Assembly: GCA_900316555.1 (NCBI GenBank)
Contig: ONDL01000005.1
Location: 1 to 41,689 of the forward strand
DNA length: 41,689 nucleotides
Reading direction: 5' to 3'
DNA from: an uncultured Eubacteriales bacterium
GTDB lineage: Bacteria > Bacillota > Clostridia > Oscillospirales > Acutalibacteraceae
Shown: in pieces, positions 14,768-24,104 of the stretch
Numbering within the stretch: the stretch's first letter is position 1
Layout of the letters: the number at the start of each line of letters is the position of its first letter
Notes under the pieces: generated by a model
What the model saw: only the letters and a program-made list of their open reading frames with translations
What the model was told of the DNA's origin: nothing
Database searches by the model: none
Translations under genes and position numbers: made by a program

Positions 14768-16546
<1,779 letters not shown>

Positions 16547-16594
16547 TTTTTCTTCCTCCTGTATGTGAGAACGGTAGCGCTGAACTACCGGTTA

Positions 16595-17890
16595 TCAAAT
16601 CTCAAACGAGCTGTTGTCAGCGAGCTGCAAAACCGAGAACTTCTCCGCGAAGCTCTCGTCGAGCGTGAGCTCTGTCTGTTCGCCGCTCTCCATGTTCTTG
16701 AGCTTTGCCTTGTTTTCGGCGATCTCGTTGTCGCCGAGAACCATCGAGTAGCGCGCGCCGATCTTGTCGGCGTATTTCATCTGGGCGCGCAGACCTCTGC
16801 CGACAACGTCGGTTTCGGCGGTCAGTCCGCATTCGCGCACGCGCTTGAGCAGCTCAAAAGCCTTTGCCTTAGCGCCGTCGCCCATTGTGGCGATGTAGAG
16901 TGCGCAGGAGTTGGTGTCGGGAATCTCGATGCCCTGTGCGTCCATGACCATCAGCAGACGCTCGAGTCCCATCGCAAAACCCAGCGACGGTGTGTGTTTG
17001 CCGCCGAGCTCTTCCATAAGTCCGTCGTATCTGCCGCCGCCGCAGACCGTACCCTGAGCGCCGATGCAGTCGGTCACGAACTCAAAGACCGTCTTGGTGT
17101 AGTAGTCAAGACCGCGCACGATCGTGGGGTTGACGGTGTATTCAACGCCGGCGCAGTTTAGATATTTCTGAACCTCCTCAAAGTGCGCTTCGCACTCCTC
17201 ACAGAGGTAATCGGTGATCTTGGGAGCGTCCTTCGCGATAGCCTTGTCCTCGGGGCTTTTGCAGTCGAGCAGACGCATGGGGTTCTTTTCGAGGCGGCTC
17301 AGACAGGTGGAACAGAGCTGCTCGCGGTAGCCGCCGAAGTATTCGCGCAGCGCCTGGTTGTACTTTGCGCGGCATTCGGGACAGCCGATGGAGTTGATTT
17401 CAAGTCTTACCCGGTCAAGACCGAGCCTGTCGAGAATCGACTGTGCGGCGCAGATAAGCTCCGCGTCGGCTACGGGCGACTGTGTGCCGTACTCCTCAAG
17501 TCCGAACTGGTGGAACTCTCTGAGTCTGCCTGCCTGGGGTTTTTCGTAGCGGTAGCAGGAAACGAAGTAGCTCGCCTTGATCGGCAGGCCGTCGTTTTCG
17601 AGGTTGTGCTCAAGCACCGCTCTCGCCGCGCCCGCGGTACCCTCGGGACGGAGAGTTACGCTCTCGCCGCCCTTTGTGTCGAAGGTGTACATCTCCTTCT
17701 GAACAACGTCGGTTGTCTGACCGACGCCGCGCGCAAAAAGCTCGGTGTGCTCAAAGACGGGAGTACGGATCTCCTTGAAGCCGTAGGCTCTCGCTTCCTC
17801 GCGCATGATGCCCTCGATGAACTGCCAGCGGTAGCTTTGCTTTGGCAGGACGTCCTCGGTGCCCTTGATTTTCTTCGTAATTAATGCCAT
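16595..17890 (-). CDS. hisS: Histidine--tRNA ligase
   Basis: This 431-residue class II synthetase charges tRNA-His. It starts MALITKKIKGTEDVLPKQSY, the usual opening, and shows the class II motif 2 region FVSCYRYEKPQAGRLREFHQFG. The histidine-A signature is RGLDYYTKTVFEF, and a C-terminal anticodon-binding domain covers the last 100 or so residues. The ATG at 17890 has GGAGG 6 bases upstream; a longer frame would add residues in front of this site and is not needed. It leads the hisS-aspS unit. The leader has hairpins but no T-box consensus. Confidence 0.97.
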   Translation of the reverse strand: MALITKKIKGTEDVLPKQSYRWQFIEGIMREEARAYGFKEIRTPVFEHTELFARGVGQTTDVVQKEMYTFDTKGGESVTLRPEGTAGAARAVLEHNLENDGLPIKASYFVSCYRYEKPQAGRLREFHQFGLEEYGTQSPVADAELICAAQSILDRLGLDRVRLEINSIGCPECRAKYNQALREYFGGYREQLCSTCLSRLEKNPMRLLDCKSPEDKAIAKDAPKITDYLCEECEAHFEEVQKYLNCAGVEYTVNPTIVRGLDYYTKTVFEFVTDCIGAQGTVCGGGRYDGLMEELGGKHTPSLGFAMGLERLLMVMDAQGIEIPDTNSCALYIATMGDGAKAKAFELLKRVRECGLTAETDVVGRGLRAQMKYADKIGARYSMVLGDNEIAENKAKLKNMESGEQTELTLDESFAEKFSVLQLADNSSFEI

Positions 17891-17910
17891 GATATACCTC
17901 CATATAACCT

Positions 17911-18029
17911 GCAAGGGCGCACCACCGTGCGCCGCTGCAAATTCCCATATACATAAGTATCGGGCGACATTACGCCGCCCGACGCTGAATTAACATTTTT
18001 ATTGCCGCAAGACGCACGCAAGGGCGCAC
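17911..18029 (-). repeat. hisS leader with two hairpins and a 12-bp direct repeat
   Basis: The 152-base gap upstream of hisS holds a 7-bp stem with 4-base loop (17916-17922 with 17927-17933) and a second 7-bp stem with 9-base loop (17960-17966 with 17976-17982). GCAAGGGCGCAC occurs at 17911-17922 and again at 18018-18029. No T-run follows either hairpin. I could not find a convincing promoter here. Confidence 0.5.
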
Positions 18030-18042
18030 GGTACGGCGCAGA

Positions 18043-18438
18043 TCACTTGAGAATATTTCTCCAGTCGAGGTCGCCGCGCTCAAGGCCGTGGATCAGAACC
18101 TCGGCGGTAGCGATGTTGGTGGCTACAGGCACGTTGTGCATATCGCAGAGCCTGAGCATATTCATATCATTGGGCTCGTTGGGCTTGGGGCTGAGCGGGT
18201 CGCGGAAGAAGAGGAGCATATCGACCTCGTTGCACGCAATGCGCGCCGCGATCTGCTGGCTGCCGCCCTGAGAACCCGCGAGGAACTTTTGGATCGTCAG
18301 GCCTGTCGCTTCGGATACCATTTTACCCGTTGTGCCTGTGGCGCAAAGGTTGTTGCGGCTGAGCGCGCCGCAGTACGCGATGCAGAACTGCACCATTAAT
18401 TCTTTCTTTTCGTCGTGAGCTATAAGCGCAATATTCAT
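18043..18438 (-). CDS. mgsA: Methylglyoxal synthase-like protein with altered active site
   Basis: This 131-residue protein has the MGS fold. Its opening MNIALIAHDEKK, the phosphate-binding GTTGKMVSEATG and the end VPVATNIATAEVLIHGLERG align without gaps to E. coli MgsA. MgsA converts dihydroxyacetone phosphate to methylglyoxal. However, the position of catalytic base Asp71 (GGDQQ in E. coli) is Ser60 (GGSQQ), His98 is Asn87 and Asp101 is Asn90; His19, Asp20 and Asp91 are kept as His8, Asp9 and Asp80. Activity is therefore doubtful. I used ATG at 18438 with GGAGG 9 bases upstream over the in-frame TTG two codons earlier. It lies 53 bases after minD, at the end of the mre-min cluster, as is usual for mgsA in Clostridia. 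Confidence 0.85.
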   Translation of the reverse strand: MNIALIAHDEKKELMVQFCIAYCGALSRNNLCATGTTGKMVSEATGLTIQKFLAGSQGGSQQIAARIACNEVDMLLFFRDPLSPKPNEPNDMNMLRLCDMHNVPVATNIATAEVLIHGLERGDLDWRNILK

Positions 18439-18491
18439 ATCCAAAATCCTCCAAACACTACAGAATTTCTAATTATCTGAAACTTCCAAAT

Positions 18492-19238
18492 TTATAACAT
18501 ACCCTTGAGCACAAGGGGGCACGGCGTACCCTCAACACGCCGCGCGAGTCTTTCAAACGGGGTAAACGATGCTCCGCTCTCGATACCTGCGGCGCCCTTT
18601 TGCATGACGACCGAGATGTTGATATCGAACGGAACAAGCGAGATCAGCTGAGTCTGAGCCGCGTCGATCACCGCGTCGAGGTCGGGATAGAACCCGAGCT
18701 TGCGGAAAACTCGCTTGTCAAAGCGGTTGATCACCAGACGCGCGTCGTTGATGCCGAGCGCCTCAAGACGCTTCCTGACCTTGACCGCGCCGCGAACGCT
18801 TGTGGGTTCGGCGTTGGTGACGATAAGCGCGCGGTTCGCGGGTGCGGCAGCTGTGACAAAGCCTGAGCCTATGCCAGCGGGCGAATCGATGATCACATAG
18901 TCGAAGCTGCCCTTGAGCGCGTCCACCAACTGGCGGAACACGGACGGGCTGAGCTCGTTCTCCGCGTCGAACGGAGCCGCCATAAGAAAGAGATTATCGT
19001 TATTTTTACTTTTGTAGACCGCCTCGCCGAAGGCGCAATTGCCGCAGACGGCATCGGACGCGTCAAAGAGAATATCCTGCTCGATGTCGAGCATTATGTC
19101 AAGTCCGCGCATTCCGCAGTCGCAGTCAATCAGCAGCACTCTTTTGCCCTGCTTGACAAGGGAAACCGAGAGGCAGATGCAGACGGTTGACTTGCCTGTG
19201 CCGCCCTTTCCGGACGCCACAACGATCACATTGTTCAT
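18492..19238 (-). CDS. minD: MinD-family septum-site ATPase
   Basis: This 248-residue ParA/MinD ATPase has the deviant Walker A motif KGGTGKS (residues 11-17), Walker A' segment VLLIDCDCGMRGLD and Walker B VIIDSPAGIGSGF. MinD recruits MinC to the membrane to block FtsZ away from mid-cell. In this cluster, order mreBCD-PBP2-minD-mgsA, neither minC nor minE is present. The C-terminus (ERLARRVEGTPCPLVLKGML) does not clearly match the amphipathic membrane-targeting helix of MinD. It has its own promoter and a modest AGAGGT site. A related ParA-like role cannot be ruled out. Confidence 0.85.
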   Translation of the reverse strand: MNNVIVVASGKGGTGKSTVCICLSVSLVKQGKRVLLIDCDCGMRGLDIMLDIEQDILFDASDAVCGNCAFGEAVYKSKNNDNLFLMAAPFDAENELSPSVFRQLVDALKGSFDYVIIDSPAGIGSGFVTAAAPANRALIVTNAEPTSVRGAVKVRKRLEALGINDARLVINRFDKRVFRKLGFYPDLDAVIDAAQTQLISLVPFDINISVVMQKGAAGIESGASFTPFERLARRVEGTPCPLVLKGML

Positions 19239-19258
19239 AATTACAATACCTCTTGTCT

Positions 19259-19287
19259 ATTCTAACACAAAATTTCCAAAAGAGCAA
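19259..19287 (-). promoter_or_regulatory. Predicted promoter for minD-mgsA
   Basis: On the minus strand, TTGCTC (19282-19287), 17 bases and TAGAAT (19259-19264) with an upstream TGT (extended -10) lie about 20 bases before the minD start. Confidence 0.55.
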
Positions 19288-19379
19288 CAAAAGCGGAGGA
19301 TTTTATCAAACAAATTTTTATTTATTATTTTGGGCATAGTGCTTAATAAGTTGTCGCAATTGTATAGAGTTATTAGTTA

Positions 19380-21098
19380 TTAGTTTTGAGGCGGCTTGCT
19401 CTCAAAATAAGCCCTGAGCATTTCCTTTGCCGTGCGCATGGCAAATTTCGTGTTGGCGCCGTGCTCGATTATCACCGCCGCCGCCACCTCGGGCTTCTCA
19501 AACGGAGCAAAGCAGATAAACGCCGCGTGGTCGCTGCCCGCGTTTTCCGCCGTGCCCGTTTTTGCGCCGACCTCTACGGGGAAGTCCGAAAATTCGCTGT
19601 AGGCTGTGCCCTCGGGATCCTGAGTCACCATAAGCATGGCTTTTTTCACGTCGTCGATATACTCCTGCTTTACGCCGAGGTCACAGATTTCCCCGGGCGC
19701 GGTCTTTGAGATTACTTCTTTGCGGCTGTAGTCGGTGATTTGCTTCACAAGGTGGGTTTTCAGCCGCCTGCCGCCATTTGCGATAGTTGCCGTGTAGGTC
19801 GCGAGCTGCATAGGCGTGAAGGCGTTGTCCGACTGACCGATAGCCGCCTGAACCGTGTTGCCGTCCGTCCAGCTTTCGCTGTCGCGCCCCGCGAGAACGC
19901 CGCGGCTCTCCTCGATCTCAAGTCCCGTGTATTCGCCAAGTCCCGTCTTTTCCGCGAGTGCGGACATTTTCTCGATGCCGAGCCGCCGTCCCGTTTCCGC
20001 AAAAAAGACGTTGCAGGAGTGTGCAAGGGCGGTGAAGAGATTCTCGCTGCCGTGGTAGTGCATGCAGGCGACGACGTTCGAGGGGTAGTAGTCGTAGCAG
20101 CGCGCGCAGTAGATCGTGGTTTCGGGAGTGATAACGCCGTCGCTGAGCGCCGCGAGAGCCACACATGGCTTGAAAACCGAACCGCAGGCAAAGCTGCCCG
20201 AGCACGCGCGGTTGAACATGGGCGCGGCTTCGTTCTCCGCAAGGCTGAGGTAGTAGCTGCCGTCGGAGGAGTAGCGGTTGAGGTCGTAGGTCGGGCAGCT
20301 TGCCGCCGCGAGGACGGAGAAATCGCTGACGTCGAGCATGACCGCCGCGCCTGATTCGCAGTCGTCAGCGCCGGCGTTTTTAGCCGCCGTGACGTTCTCG
20401 CCGAGGGCGGTTGCCGTTGCTTTTTGCAGTTCGCTGTCAAGGGTCAGCCAGACTGTGTTGCCGCGACGGGCTTCGGTGCCGCTGGCCGAGTCGCCCGAGA
20501 TGATACGCCTGCCGCTTTTGCCGCGCAGCTCGTCTTCACAGGCGGCTTCTATCCCGAACTTTCCGATGCTGTCGGTCAGCTTGTAGTCCTTGTCCGATAG
20601 CGCATCGTACTCCTCGGCGGAAATCGCGCCGACTGAGCCGAGGATATGCGGCGCGAGTGTCGGCTGTGATGATGAGCGGACGTGATAGGTCTGCACCTCG
20701 ACCCCGTCTATACCCTGAGTTTGCTCGCTTACGGCGCTAACACACCTGCGGCTGACGTCGTCCGCGAGTGTGAAAACACCGTCGGCTGACAGGTCGTCGT
20801 TCAATTTGTCGCCGCAGCTTTTGATTATATCGCTCAGCCTGAGAATCTCATCGTCGCTGAGTTTTGTTTTGTCGATCACGATTTTCCGCTTTGCAGTGTT
20901 CGTCACAAGACCCTTTCCGCTGCGGTCGAGGATCTCACCGCGCACAGCCTCTGTGGTAACGCTGACCGTACCCTCGCGCGCTGCAAGCTCGCGGTATTCC
21001 TCGCCGTGAACGAGCTGCCAGTCCGCGAGCCGTGCCGCAAAGACCGGAAACAGCAGCGACATGATTATTATGCAAATCGTGTGAGCCTTATTCTTCAT
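19380..21098 (-). CDS. mrdA: Penicillin-binding protein 2-like transpeptidase
   Basis: This is a 572-residue class B PBP of the elongation complex, cross-linking nascent peptidoglycan. A single N-terminal transmembrane helix (residues about 7-22) is followed by the PBP dimer domain, starting RGEILDRSGKGL. The transpeptidase domain carries the serine motif S307-V-F-K310, an SCN motif (in AHSCN) and KTG in VGAKTGTAEN. It overlaps mreD by 11 bases and has AGGAG 8 bases before its ATG. Its place directly after mreBCD marks it as the elongasome PBP2 rather than FtsI. No rodA is next to it. Confidence 0.92.
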   Translation of the reverse strand: MKNKAHTICIIIMSLLFPVFAARLADWQLVHGEEYRELAAREGTVSVTTEAVRGEILDRSGKGLVTNTAKRKIVIDKTKLSDDEILRLSDIIKSCGDKLNDDLSADGVFTLADDVSRRCVSAVSEQTQGIDGVEVQTYHVRSSSQPTLAPHILGSVGAISAEEYDALSDKDYKLTDSIGKFGIEAACEDELRGKSGRRIISGDSASGTEARRGNTVWLTLDSELQKATATALGENVTAAKNAGADDCESGAAVMLDVSDFSVLAAASCPTYDLNRYSSDGSYYLSLAENEAAPMFNRACSGSFACGSVFKPCVALAALSDGVITPETTIYCARCYDYYPSNVVACMHYHGSENLFTALAHSCNVFFAETGRRLGIEKMSALAEKTGLGEYTGLEIEESRGVLAGRDSESWTDGNTVQAAIGQSDNAFTPMQLATYTATIANGGRRLKTHLVKQITDYSRKEVISKTAPGEICDLGVKQEYIDDVKKAMLMVTQDPEGTAYSEFSDFPVEVGAKTGTAENAGSDHAAFICFAPFEKPEVAAAVIIEHGANTKFAMRTAKEMLRAYFESKPPQN

Positions 21099-21546
21099 CG
21101 CTCATTCTCCTGAAATTAATCACCGACAGCGGCAGTATGGCGAGATATGTCAGCGCCGCACGTATCAGGCACCGCTGCCATACCGCCGTGCCGAAAACAA
21201 GCCGTATTACAAAATCCGCGGAAAAAACCGCCGCGGCGGCTCCGAGCGAGAGCAGCCAGACCGACGGCAGGTTGCGGCGGAAGGCGGTGTGAAGCAGGGT
21301 CGACTGAAAGTAACAGAGAACCGTCAGCGTGACCGCGAAGAAGCCCACTGCACCCGATTCGAGGTCGGTAAGTACGCCGCAGACAGCGCCGTATATCGTC
21401 GCGGCAGTCACCTCGTCGGATGTGAGTGACAGCGCCGCCGCAACAAGAAAAAGCGGCTTTACGCCGCCTGCTTCGGGTGAGAGCTGCGGCGTGTTTTCGA
21501 GAATGTACAGCGCGAACAGCTCGATCGATATCAGCGCCGCGCGCAA
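21088..21546 (-). CDS. mreD: Rod-shape determining protein MreD
   Basis: This 152-residue membrane protein has about five hydrophobic segments and occupies the mreD place between mreC and the PBP2 gene. MreD sequences are poorly conserved; the hallmark segment here is TIYGAVCGVLTDLESGAVGFFAVTLT. The start is uncertain: a TTG at 21546, 7 bases after the mreC stop, is the first usable codon. The nearest purine-rich sites (AAAGGAG, AAGG) lie within the mreC end at imperfect spacing, so translation probably depends on coupling. The end overlaps the PBP2 gene. Confidence 0.83.
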   Translation of the reverse strand: MRAALISIELFALYILENTPQLSPEAGGVKPLFLVAAALSLTSDEVTAATIYGAVCGVLTDLESGAVGFFAVTLTVLCYFQSTLLHTAFRRNLPSVWLLSLGAAAAVFSADFVIRLVFGTAVWQRCLIRAALTYLAILPLSVINFRRMSDEE

Positions 21547-21553
21547 AATACGC

Positions 21554-22363
21554 CTATTCAGCCTTGGTCACTCCTTTCTCCGTGAACGATATTACTACCG
21601 CCGCCTCGGTGAGCGATCCGTAATCCGCGGCGGGCTCGATCAGAGCGTACGACGACGCGTCGGACGTGTCTGTTCCGAGCTCGCTGACTTTGCCGACGAT
21701 GACCCGCGGCGGATAAACTCCTCCGTCGCCCGAGGTGAGAATCATATCGCCTGTTTTTATGTGATTGCTTTCCGAGAGCTGAGTCAGCACAAGACCTCCG
21801 TCCTTTCCGACGAGGATACCGCTGTCCGAGGTCTCGCCGTCAATCACCGCGACCCTTGAGTCGGGCGAGAAAAGCGTCGCGACGCGGCATGACGAGCTGT
21901 CGGCAGCCGTGACCCGACCGACAAGTCCGCTCTCGCATATGACCGCGTTGTTGACCTTGACTCCGAGGTCTGAGCCGACCCCGAGGGTGAAGCCGCCGAA
22001 GTCGTCGGCTGATGCGCGGCGCAGAACGAACGCGGGCTTCAGCTCCAGCTCGGGCGCGTCCTTTTTCATGCCGAAATAACCCCACAGAGTCTTGTTCTCG
22101 TCCTTGAGCTCGAGGTTTTCCGCGAGGGCTTTTTGAAGCGCGGCGTTCTCGGATCTGAGCCTTTCGTTTTCATCGAGCAGCTCGTCTGTTGACGGAGTCT
22201 TAAGCTCTGCCGCAATCCTTGCGCTCAGGCTGAAAATCCCGCCCGTGACCGCGTTCCACGCGCTTTGCACTGGCGGGTTGTCGCCCACTGACAAAACACC
22301 CATCAGCAGCACAGCGATGAGTGTGAGCAGCAGGACTTTTCTGTTTTTGCGGCGGTTTTTCAT
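21554..22363 (-). CDS. mreC: Rod-shape determining protein MreC
   Basis: This 269-residue protein has one N-terminal transmembrane helix (residues about 9-26), a coiled coil (DELLDENERLRSENAALQKALAENLE) and a two-lobed beta-rich extracytoplasmic domain. MreC scaffolds the elongation machinery, linking MreB filaments to PBP2 and MreD. Its ATG overlaps the mreB stop (ATGA), so the two genes are coupled. Confidence 0.92.
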   Translation of the reverse strand: MKNRRKNRKVLLLTLIAVLLMGVLSVGDNPPVQSAWNAVTGGIFSLSARIAAELKTPSTDELLDENERLRSENAALQKALAENLELKDENKTLWGYFGMKKDAPELELKPAFVLRRASADDFGGFTLGVGSDLGVKVNNAVICESGLVGRVTAADSSSCRVATLFSPDSRVAVIDGETSDSGILVGKDGGLVLTQLSESNHIKTGDMILTSGDGGVYPPRVIVGKVSELGTDTSDASSYALIEPAADYGSLTEAAVVISFTEKGVTKAE

Positions 22364-23373
22364 CGGGACAGCCGTCTGAGCCGCGGCGTGTGATTTCCGC
22401 TGAGGCGTTTGCCCGCGCCGTCTGCCACGCAGTCGAGCGGCTTCTGGGCAATATGCACCGTAAGCCCTGTCTGCTGTGCCACGAGCATGTCGATTCCGCG
22501 CAACAGCGCGCCGCCGCCCGTCAGCGTGATCCCGTGGTCGATTATGTCAGCCGACAGCTCGGGCGGAGTCTGCTCGAGGGTCGACTTTATCGCGTCGATG
22601 ATCTTCTCGAGCTGCGGCGACAGCGCGTCGCGAACCTCGTCGGCGGTGAGAGTCACGTCCTTTGGCAGACCGTCGGACAGGCTCCTGCCCTTTACGACCA
22701 TCTCCTCGTTTTCGCCGAGGGGAAACGCCGAGCCGATCTGGATTTTCACGTCCTCTGCGGTGCGCTCGCCGATAAGCAGGCTGTAGCTCTGTTTTACGTG
22801 GCGGATGATCGCGTCGTCAAGACAGTCGCCGCCGACCCTGACGGAGCATGACGAAACGATGCCGCCGAGCGAGATCACCGCGACCTCGCTTGTGCCGCCG
22901 CCGATATCCGCGACCATGCTGCCGACAGGCTCGTCCACAGGCAGACCTGCGCCCATGGCCGCCGCCATCGGTTCCTCGATCAGAGTAACGGGCGGCTTCG
23001 CGCCTGCCTGATACGCCGCGTCCTCTACCGCCTTGCGCTCGACCTCCGTAACGCCCGTCGGCAGGCAGATCACCACCCTCGGCTTTGCAAACAGCCCTGT
23101 TTTGACCGCCTTGCGAAGAAAGTGCTGCAGCATCTTGGCGGTAATCTCAAAGTCAGCGATGACACCGTCCTTGAGCGGCCGCAGCGCGCTGACGTTTGAG
23201 GGCGTTCTGCCTATCATCTCGCGGGCGGGCGTGCCTACCGCGAGCACATTTCCTTCACGCGCGTCTATCGCGACAACGGACGGCTCGCGCAGGATAATTC
23301 CGCGCCCCCGTATGCAGACGAGGGTATTTGCCGTGCCGAGGTCGATCCCGACGTCCTTTGAAAATGAAAACAT
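22360..23373 (-). CDS. mreB: Rod-shape determining actin homologue MreB
   Basis: This 337-residue actin-family ATPase forms membrane-bound filaments that direct side-wall synthesis. It begins MFSFSKDVGIDLGTANTLVC, with the phosphate 1 motif, and shows PTGVTEVERKAVEDAAYQAG, the phosphate 2 region MVADIGGGTSEVAV and TLTGGGALLRGIDMLVA near the C-terminus. I chose the ATG at 23373 with GGGGAG 7 bases upstream; upstream in-frame codons are in non-conserved sequence. It is the first gene of the cluster. A strong terminator for dut lies about 90 bases upstream, so it needs its own promoter, which I could not place with confidence. Confidence 0.96.
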   Translation of the reverse strand: MFSFSKDVGIDLGTANTLVCIRGRGIILREPSVVAIDAREGNVLAVGTPAREMIGRTPSNVSALRPLKDGVIADFEITAKMLQHFLRKAVKTGLFAKPRVVICLPTGVTEVERKAVEDAAYQAGAKPPVTLIEEPMAAAMGAGLPVDEPVGSMVADIGGGTSEVAVISLGGIVSSCSVRVGGDCLDDAIIRHVKQSYSLLIGERTAEDVKIQIGSAFPLGENEEMVVKGRSLSDGLPKDVTLTADEVRDALSPQLEKIIDAIKSTLEQTPPELSADIIDHGITLTGGGALLRGIDMLVAQQTGLTVHIAQKPLDCVADGAGKRLSGNHTPRLRRLSR

Positions 23374-23453
23374 TTTTACACTCCCCTTGCAGTATAGGAT
23401 ATCGGGTTTATTGTACACCGCCGCGCGCGTATTATTTGTCGGATTATCGGGGC

Positions 23454-23480
23454 AAAAAGAAAAAGGGTGCCGAAGCACCC
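23454..23480 (-). terminator. Intrinsic terminator of dut
   Basis: On the minus strand, GGGTGC, a TTCG tetraloop and GCACCC (stem 23465-23470 with 23475-23480) run into TTTTTCTTTTT, beginning 14 bases after the dut stop codon. Confidence 0.92.
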
Positions 23481-23494
23481 ATAATTATTTCTTA

Positions 23495-23935
23495 TTAATT
23501 TCGTCCTGTCGAGCCGAAGCCGCCAGCGCCGCGCTTGGTGTCGCTGAGTTCGTCAACCTCGACGATGTCGGGAGTGAACACGGGAGCTATGACCATCTGA
23601 GCCACGCGCTCATTCGGTTCGATCACATAGGGCTTGTCGGAGACGTTGCACAGTCCCGCGCAGACCTCGCCGCGGTAGTCGCTGTCAATAACGCCTACGC
23701 CGTTCGAAAGACAGATTCCGTGCTTCACGCCGAGTCCGCTTCTCGCGTAGAGAAACGCCGCGCAGCCGTTGTCGGGAAGCTCGATCGCGATGCCGGTGGG
23801 TACGATAGAGAGCTGTCCGGGTGCGAGGGTGATCGGCTCGTCGATACAGGCGTAAAGATCCATTCCCGCGGAGCCTGAGGTGGCTCTCTGAGGGATTTTC
23901 GCGCCCTCTCTGAGCTTTCTGATTTTGAGTTCCAT
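23495..23935 (-). CDS. dut: Deoxyuridine 5'-triphosphate nucleotidohydrolase
   Basis: This 146-residue trimeric dUTPase hydrolyses dUTP to dUMP and pyrophosphate, keeping uracil out of DNA and feeding dTMP synthesis. All five motifs are visible: SAGMDLYA, ARSGLGVKHGI, GVIDSDYRGEV, ERVAQMVIAP, and the glycine-rich C-terminal RGAGGFGSTG that closes over the substrate. I favour the ATG at 23935, which has AAGGATGG at good spacing, over the one three codons upstream. It is a single-gene unit with its own terminator. Confidence 0.96.
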   Translation of the reverse strand: MELKIRKLREGAKIPQRATSGSAGMDLYACIDEPITLAPGQLSIVPTGIAIELPDNGCAAFLYARSGLGVKHGICLSNGVGVIDSDYRGEVCAGLCNVSDKPYVIEPNERVAQMVIAPVFTPDIVEVDELSDTKRGAGGFGSTGRN

Positions 23936-24104
23936 ATTAACCATCCTTCATTTTGAGCAGTTTCCTGCATAAATTTGATTTTTGTGAGATTTATTTTTCG
24001 AAAAGGAAATTATCATAAGGAAATTAAAAATCCTCATATTTCGAAAGGAGAAAATTTTATTTTTCCGTTAAAAAATTATTTTAACATTTCACAATTTACA
24101 CATA
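23936..24104. other. AT-rich intergenic region upstream of dut
   Basis: This gap must contain the dut promoter and the 3' end of the U32 transcript. I see two TTTCGAAA palindromes (23996-24003 and 24039-24046) 43 bp apart, two AGGAAATTA copies and an AT-only inverted repeat near 24067-24085. No convincing -35/-10 pair or coding frame is present. Confidence 0.4.

Noticed and set aside
17891..18042. T-box riboswitch upstream of hisS
   Set aside because: A GGTGG-containing hairpin is present, but the core T-box sequence with GGTGGNACC, a specifier loop and a following terminator are not found.
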